DNA from: Gonium pectorale
Lineage: Eukaryota; Chlorophyta; Chlorophyceae; Chlamydomonadales; Volvocaceae
Direction: 5' to 3'
Assembly: GCA_001584585.1 (NCBI GenBank)
Contig: LSYV01000016.1
Span: 2,154,256-2,187,601 of the forward strand
Length of the DNA: 33,346 bases
Shown here: one piece after another, positions 30,767-33,346 of the stretch
How the letters are laid out: the number at the start of each line of letters is the position of its first letter
Position numbering within the stretch: the first letter of the stretch is position 1
Made by a program: the position numbers and the translations under genes
The notes under the pieces: model-generated
What the model saw: only the letters and a program-made list of their open reading frames with translations
Databases searched by the model: none
Told to the model about the DNA's origin: nothing

Positions 30767-32224
30767 ATGCCACCACGCCGTGCGCTCCCACCCGCTGAAC
30801 GAGCTACTCTCCTCGACCGCTCTGAGCAACTGCGAACTGAAGCTGCTGCGGAGCATTGCCGCCGCCCCCGTGGCAGGCTGCGGCAATGGGGCCGCCATGC
30901 CCACCGAGTCCTCGGGCTCCTGCGCAACCCCGACGCGCCCCATCCCGTCCTTCACGTCCTGGCTGCACGCGCAGCATTCCTCTCGGGGGCCGAAGAGTTC
31001 CAGCTTGCTGCCCTCCCCCGGTCCGCCGGTATCATCTACGCTGTCGTCGTCATCCCTCCCAGCCCCCTTCGCCGCCATGGGGCCCACCCCGAAGTCTACG
31101 TTGGCCAAACCAACTCCACCCTGTTCCACCGCCTCCAGGCCCATATTCGGGAGACCGCCGCGGAGTATGCCGCTCGCGGCCGGGGCCCCCGCTTTCATCA
31201 ACGTATCTGGGCTTACGGTGTCCGCAGCCTCGTCCCCATCCCTCTCCAGCTCGTACCCGCCGCCGATGGTGTCAACAGCTCCTTCCGTGACCGCGCCAAC
31301 CCCCTCGAAGCGGCGTGGTGCGCGCGCCTCAGCACCTTCGGCTTCGGCGGCCACCGGGGCCTCAACGTCCGGCGCATTCCCTCCCTCGACCTCTCGCCAC
31401 CCGCCCTCGTCCTCCCCCGCCTCCACCAACGACTCTACGCAAGTCGGGATCTCCGCCACCGCCTCCGCGCCATCGCCCTCCGCTGCCAGGCACCTCACCC
31501 AATCACTGGCCTCCCCGTCTACTCCATCCCCGCCGACTACTTCACGCTCTTTGCCACCCGTACCGTCCGCCTCCTCTACAGCTTTGTCACACACCATACG
31601 CCCGCCCACATCGGACTCCCTGCCAGCTTCCTTACTGCCCTCGTCGCCCCTCTTGGCCACGTCCTCGCAGCTCGTCGCGCCCGCGCCCCGCCCAACATCT
31701 CCCAGCGCCTCTGGGTTCCTGGCACCGTGCCCCAGTTCGCCCCCACCGCAGCCATCCAGCAAGCCATCACCGTCGCCACTGCCGCCTCCCCCCTCCCCGG
31801 ACCCCGCCCCACCATCCACCTCACCTCGGGCCGCCCCCTCCTGCAGCTCTTCTGTACCTACGGCCACCTCACCGCCACGTCTCTGGCCCGCCTACGTGCT
31901 GCCCCGTGCCGCTGCCATGAGGCCGCCTTCACCCACCTCCGTCCCCCTGGCATCCCCCACGTCGTCACCACCGCCCCCGACATCATCCTGGGGCCCCGCC
32001 TGTACGAGTTCTTCCGCAAAGGCGCCCACTTCCGTGCCCATGAACCGCCCCCGTCCCTCCCTCAGCTGCTTGACGACACCCTCGCCCACGCCCTGCAGTT
32101 TGCCCGCAACACGGAACTCGAGTACGCCCTGCCCCGCGGCAGCCTCTCTGAGTGGGCGCACACCTTCTGTGACACTCTCGCGGCGCACATTCACGCCTCC
32201 ACTGGCAGCTACCGGTTTCCCTAG
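30767..32224 (+). CDS. Retroelement ORF, endonuclease part, GIY-YIG domain
   Basis: The frame starts at ATG 30767 (MPPRRALPPAERATLLDRSE) and runs 485 residues to TAG at 32222–32224. A near-complete GIY-YIG nuclease occupies about residues 86–202. It has GIIY (88–91), EVYVGQT (Tyr111), the catalytic-type Arg122 in LFHRLQAHI, the metal-binding Glu181 in NPLEAAWCARL, and the closing GFGGHRGLN. All hallmark residues are present, so the nuclease part looks intact. At about 378–425 there is CRCHEAAF followed by HVVTTAPDIILGPRLYEFFR and KGAHFR, which I match to the pre-RT motif of Penelope-like elements. An upstream non-ATG extension in the same frame is open but not needed. A long antisense frame over this ORF is a codon-bias shadow. 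Confidence 0.82.
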   Translation: MPPRRALPPAERATLLDRSEQLRTEAAAEHCRRPRGRLRQWGRHAHRVLGLLRNPDAPHPVLHVLAARAAFLSGAEEFQLAALPRSAGIIYAVVVIPPSPLRRHGAHPEVYVGQTNSTLFHRLQAHIRETAAEYAARGRGPRFHQRIWAYGVRSLVPIPLQLVPAADGVNSSFRDRANPLEAAWCARLSTFGFGGHRGLNVRRIPSLDLSPPALVLPRLHQRLYASRDLRHRLRAIALRCQAPHPITGLPVYSIPADYFTLFATRTVRLLYSFVTHHTPAHIGLPASFLTALVAPLGHVLAARRARAPPNISQRLWVPGTVPQFAPTAAIQQAITVATAASPLPGPRPTIHLTSGRPLLQLFCTYGHLTATSLARLRAAPCRCHEAAFTHLRPPGIPHVVTTAPDIILGPRLYEFFRKGAHFRAHEPPPSLPQLLDDTLAHALQFARNTELEYALPRGSLSEWAHTFCDTLAAHIHASTGSYRFP

Positions 32225-33346
32225 GCGCACAGCATCCTCAGCCCCGCCGACCAGCTGGACTACCGCCAGCGCACCGCAGGCTTCGTCACCACCGTCACTG
32301 ACAAGAGCTCCGCCACCATGCAACTCGTGTGCACCAAATACTATGCCGACACGGTCATGCGGGACATCGACACCGGCGGCCTCTTCCACCCGCCAGCCCC
32401 CGCCGCCATTCCCGCTGGCCCGGTGGCACCTCCCTCCCTCGCCCCTCCCGCCCTCGCCTCCGGCCAGCCTGCCCCGGCCGCCACCCACCTCGTCGCCCCG
32501 GACCCCCACCCCACCACCACCGCCGGTGCCGCCATCCACCCTGCCCCCCCCCCGCCCCCACCACAGCCGCCCCCACCACCTCCGCCACCGTCTCCGACGC
32601 CCACCCCTCCCCACCCCCTGCCCCCACCGCCACCGCCCACAACCCACCCTGCCGCCTCCCCCGCCTCCACCACCCCTGCCCCCACCAGCCCTGGCCTCCG
32701 CCCCAGCCCGGTGGGCCACGCTGCCGACACCTCTGCCGTCCGACCCACTGGCCACCTTCTGCCGCTCGCTGCCCACGCCGCGCAGTTCGCGGCCGCCACG
32801 ACTCGTACACGCGACCTCCTCCGCAGAGCTCTCGTGTCGGGCATTGACCTGGACGATCCCTTTGGAGTCGCGGCTGTGGTCCCACCCCTTGGCCTGCCGC
32901 AAGTCGCCACCGCCGCCGTGGCCGCCCACACCGCTGGTGCCGACGCTGCCGCCCTCGCCTACACTCTCCTCCCCCCTCCCCTCCCCGACCCCCACCGCAT
33001 CCGCGGCCTGCTCTGCCGCGCCCAGTCCTCCGCGCTGGCCACTGCCGTCGCCGCCAAGCAAGCCTGCGACGGGCCCCAGCTTCGCCTGGACCAGCAGACC
33101 CCGTGGGAGGTCACTCGCCGGGCTCTCCACCATGCTTCCTTCGCCCTCGAGGATGCCCACGCCGCCACTGCTGCCATCACTTCCGCCCTCCACCCGCCGA
33201 GCCTCCCGCCCACCATCGCCCCCCCGCGCCCACGTGCCCGGCCCCGACGGTCTCGCCACCGCCCAGCCCGCCGCCTCCTCACCCCTGCCCCCGCCGCCCA
33301 CCCCCCTCCGGCCGCCACCCCCGCCCCCGCCCCCATCCCCCCTGCC
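32225..33346 (+). pseudogene. Continuation of the retroelement ORF beyond an in-frame TAG, open at the right edge
   Basis: The same frame continues without another stop for 374 codons. Just after the TAG it reads AHSILSPADQLDYRQRTAGF and then TVTDKSSATMQLVCTKYYAD, like the DK-containing start of Penelope-type reverse transcriptases. A ~110-residue Pro-rich stretch follows. It then resumes ordinary sequence (TRDLLRRALVSGIDLDDPFG; QTPWEVTRRALHHASFALED) before a Pro/Arg-rich end at the edge. The reading frame is unchanged across the TAG, so this is a single nonsense change (or a recoded stop) rather than a frameshift. Catalytic reverse-transcriptase motifs are not in the window. Confidence 0.65.

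Larger units (their letters stand above)
30524..33346 (+). mobile_element. Penelope-like retroelement with N-terminal GIY-YIG endonuclease (Chlamys type), 5' half
   Basis: The DNA switches at about 30524 to uniformly GC- and C-rich sequence that stays open on the plus strand to the window edge, apart from one stop. The coding order is GIY-YIG endonuclease, a Cys/His motif, then a linker with the start of a reverse-transcriptase-type region. This matches the permuted Penelope-like elements described from Chlamydomonas, where the nuclease precedes the reverse transcriptase. The left boundary is inferred from composition, and I see no terminal repeat or target-site duplication. The reverse-transcriptase core would lie beyond the right edge. 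Confidence 0.75.

Noticed and set aside
30524..31867. 447-residue antisense open frame over the retroelement
   Set aside because: Its Gly/Glu/Ala composition is what C-rich third positions on the plus strand produce, while the plus frame has clear GIY-YIG motifs.
31892..33301. 469-residue antisense open frame at the right end
   Set aside because: Gly-rich shadow of the Pro-rich plus frame; no motif.
1..33346. CRISPR arrays, tRNA or rRNA genes, bacterial-type operons
   Set aside because: Looked for and not seen; the tandem repeats present have no spacers and lie in introns or 3' regions.

Overview
The window looks like nuclear DNA of a volvocine green alga, most likely Chlamydomonas or a close relative. 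The evidence is GC-rich coding exons with strong third-position G/C bias, many short GT–AG introns, TGTAA polyadenylation motifs, proteins swollen by Ala/Gly/Pro/Ser-rich inserts, a PAS-linked nucleotide cyclase, and a GIY-YIG-first Penelope-like retroelement of the kind known from Chlamydomonas. No prokaryotic gene organisation is present. I built the gene models by hand: each exon was joined by checking splice sites, reading-frame phase and the family motifs across the junction.

Layout, left to right. (1) 1–1276, minus: the 5' part of an unrecognised gene that runs off the left edge. (2) 2117–10603, plus: a 13-exon, ~1367-residue predicted guanylyl cyclase with an N-myristoylation-type N-terminus, a PAS domain split by ~700 residues of low-complexity sequence, and a complete class III catalytic domain. 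(3) 10604–15116: ~4.5 kb with no gene I can support. (4) 15117–16330, minus: a compact 4-exon NTPCR/THEP1-type nucleoside-triphosphatase. (5) 17573–25518, minus: a complete 16-exon neutral ceramidase of 966 residues with a signal peptide. (6) 26875–29463, minus: a 4-exon, 702-residue secreted, probably GPI-anchored protein with a Ser-Pro shaft and a REJ/polycystin-like ectodomain. (7) about 30524–33346, plus: the 5' half of a Penelope-like (Chlamys-type) retroelement with an N-terminal GIY-YIG endonuclease, broken by an in-frame TAG and running off the right edge.

The genes do not form an operon-like pathway. The left gene and the cyclase diverge from a shared ~840-bp intergenic region. NTPCR, ceramidase and the REJ-like gene are three minus-strand genes in tandem, each probably with its own TGTAA-type 3' end. 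Points of most interest are three GC–AG introns in three neighbouring genes, 28-nt and 38-nt exons inside the cyclase catalytic domain, tandem repeats concentrated in ceramidase introns, a degenerate copy of a ceramidase exon in an adjacent intron, and an orphan exon-like segment at 30169–30357 followed by two TGTAA motifs.
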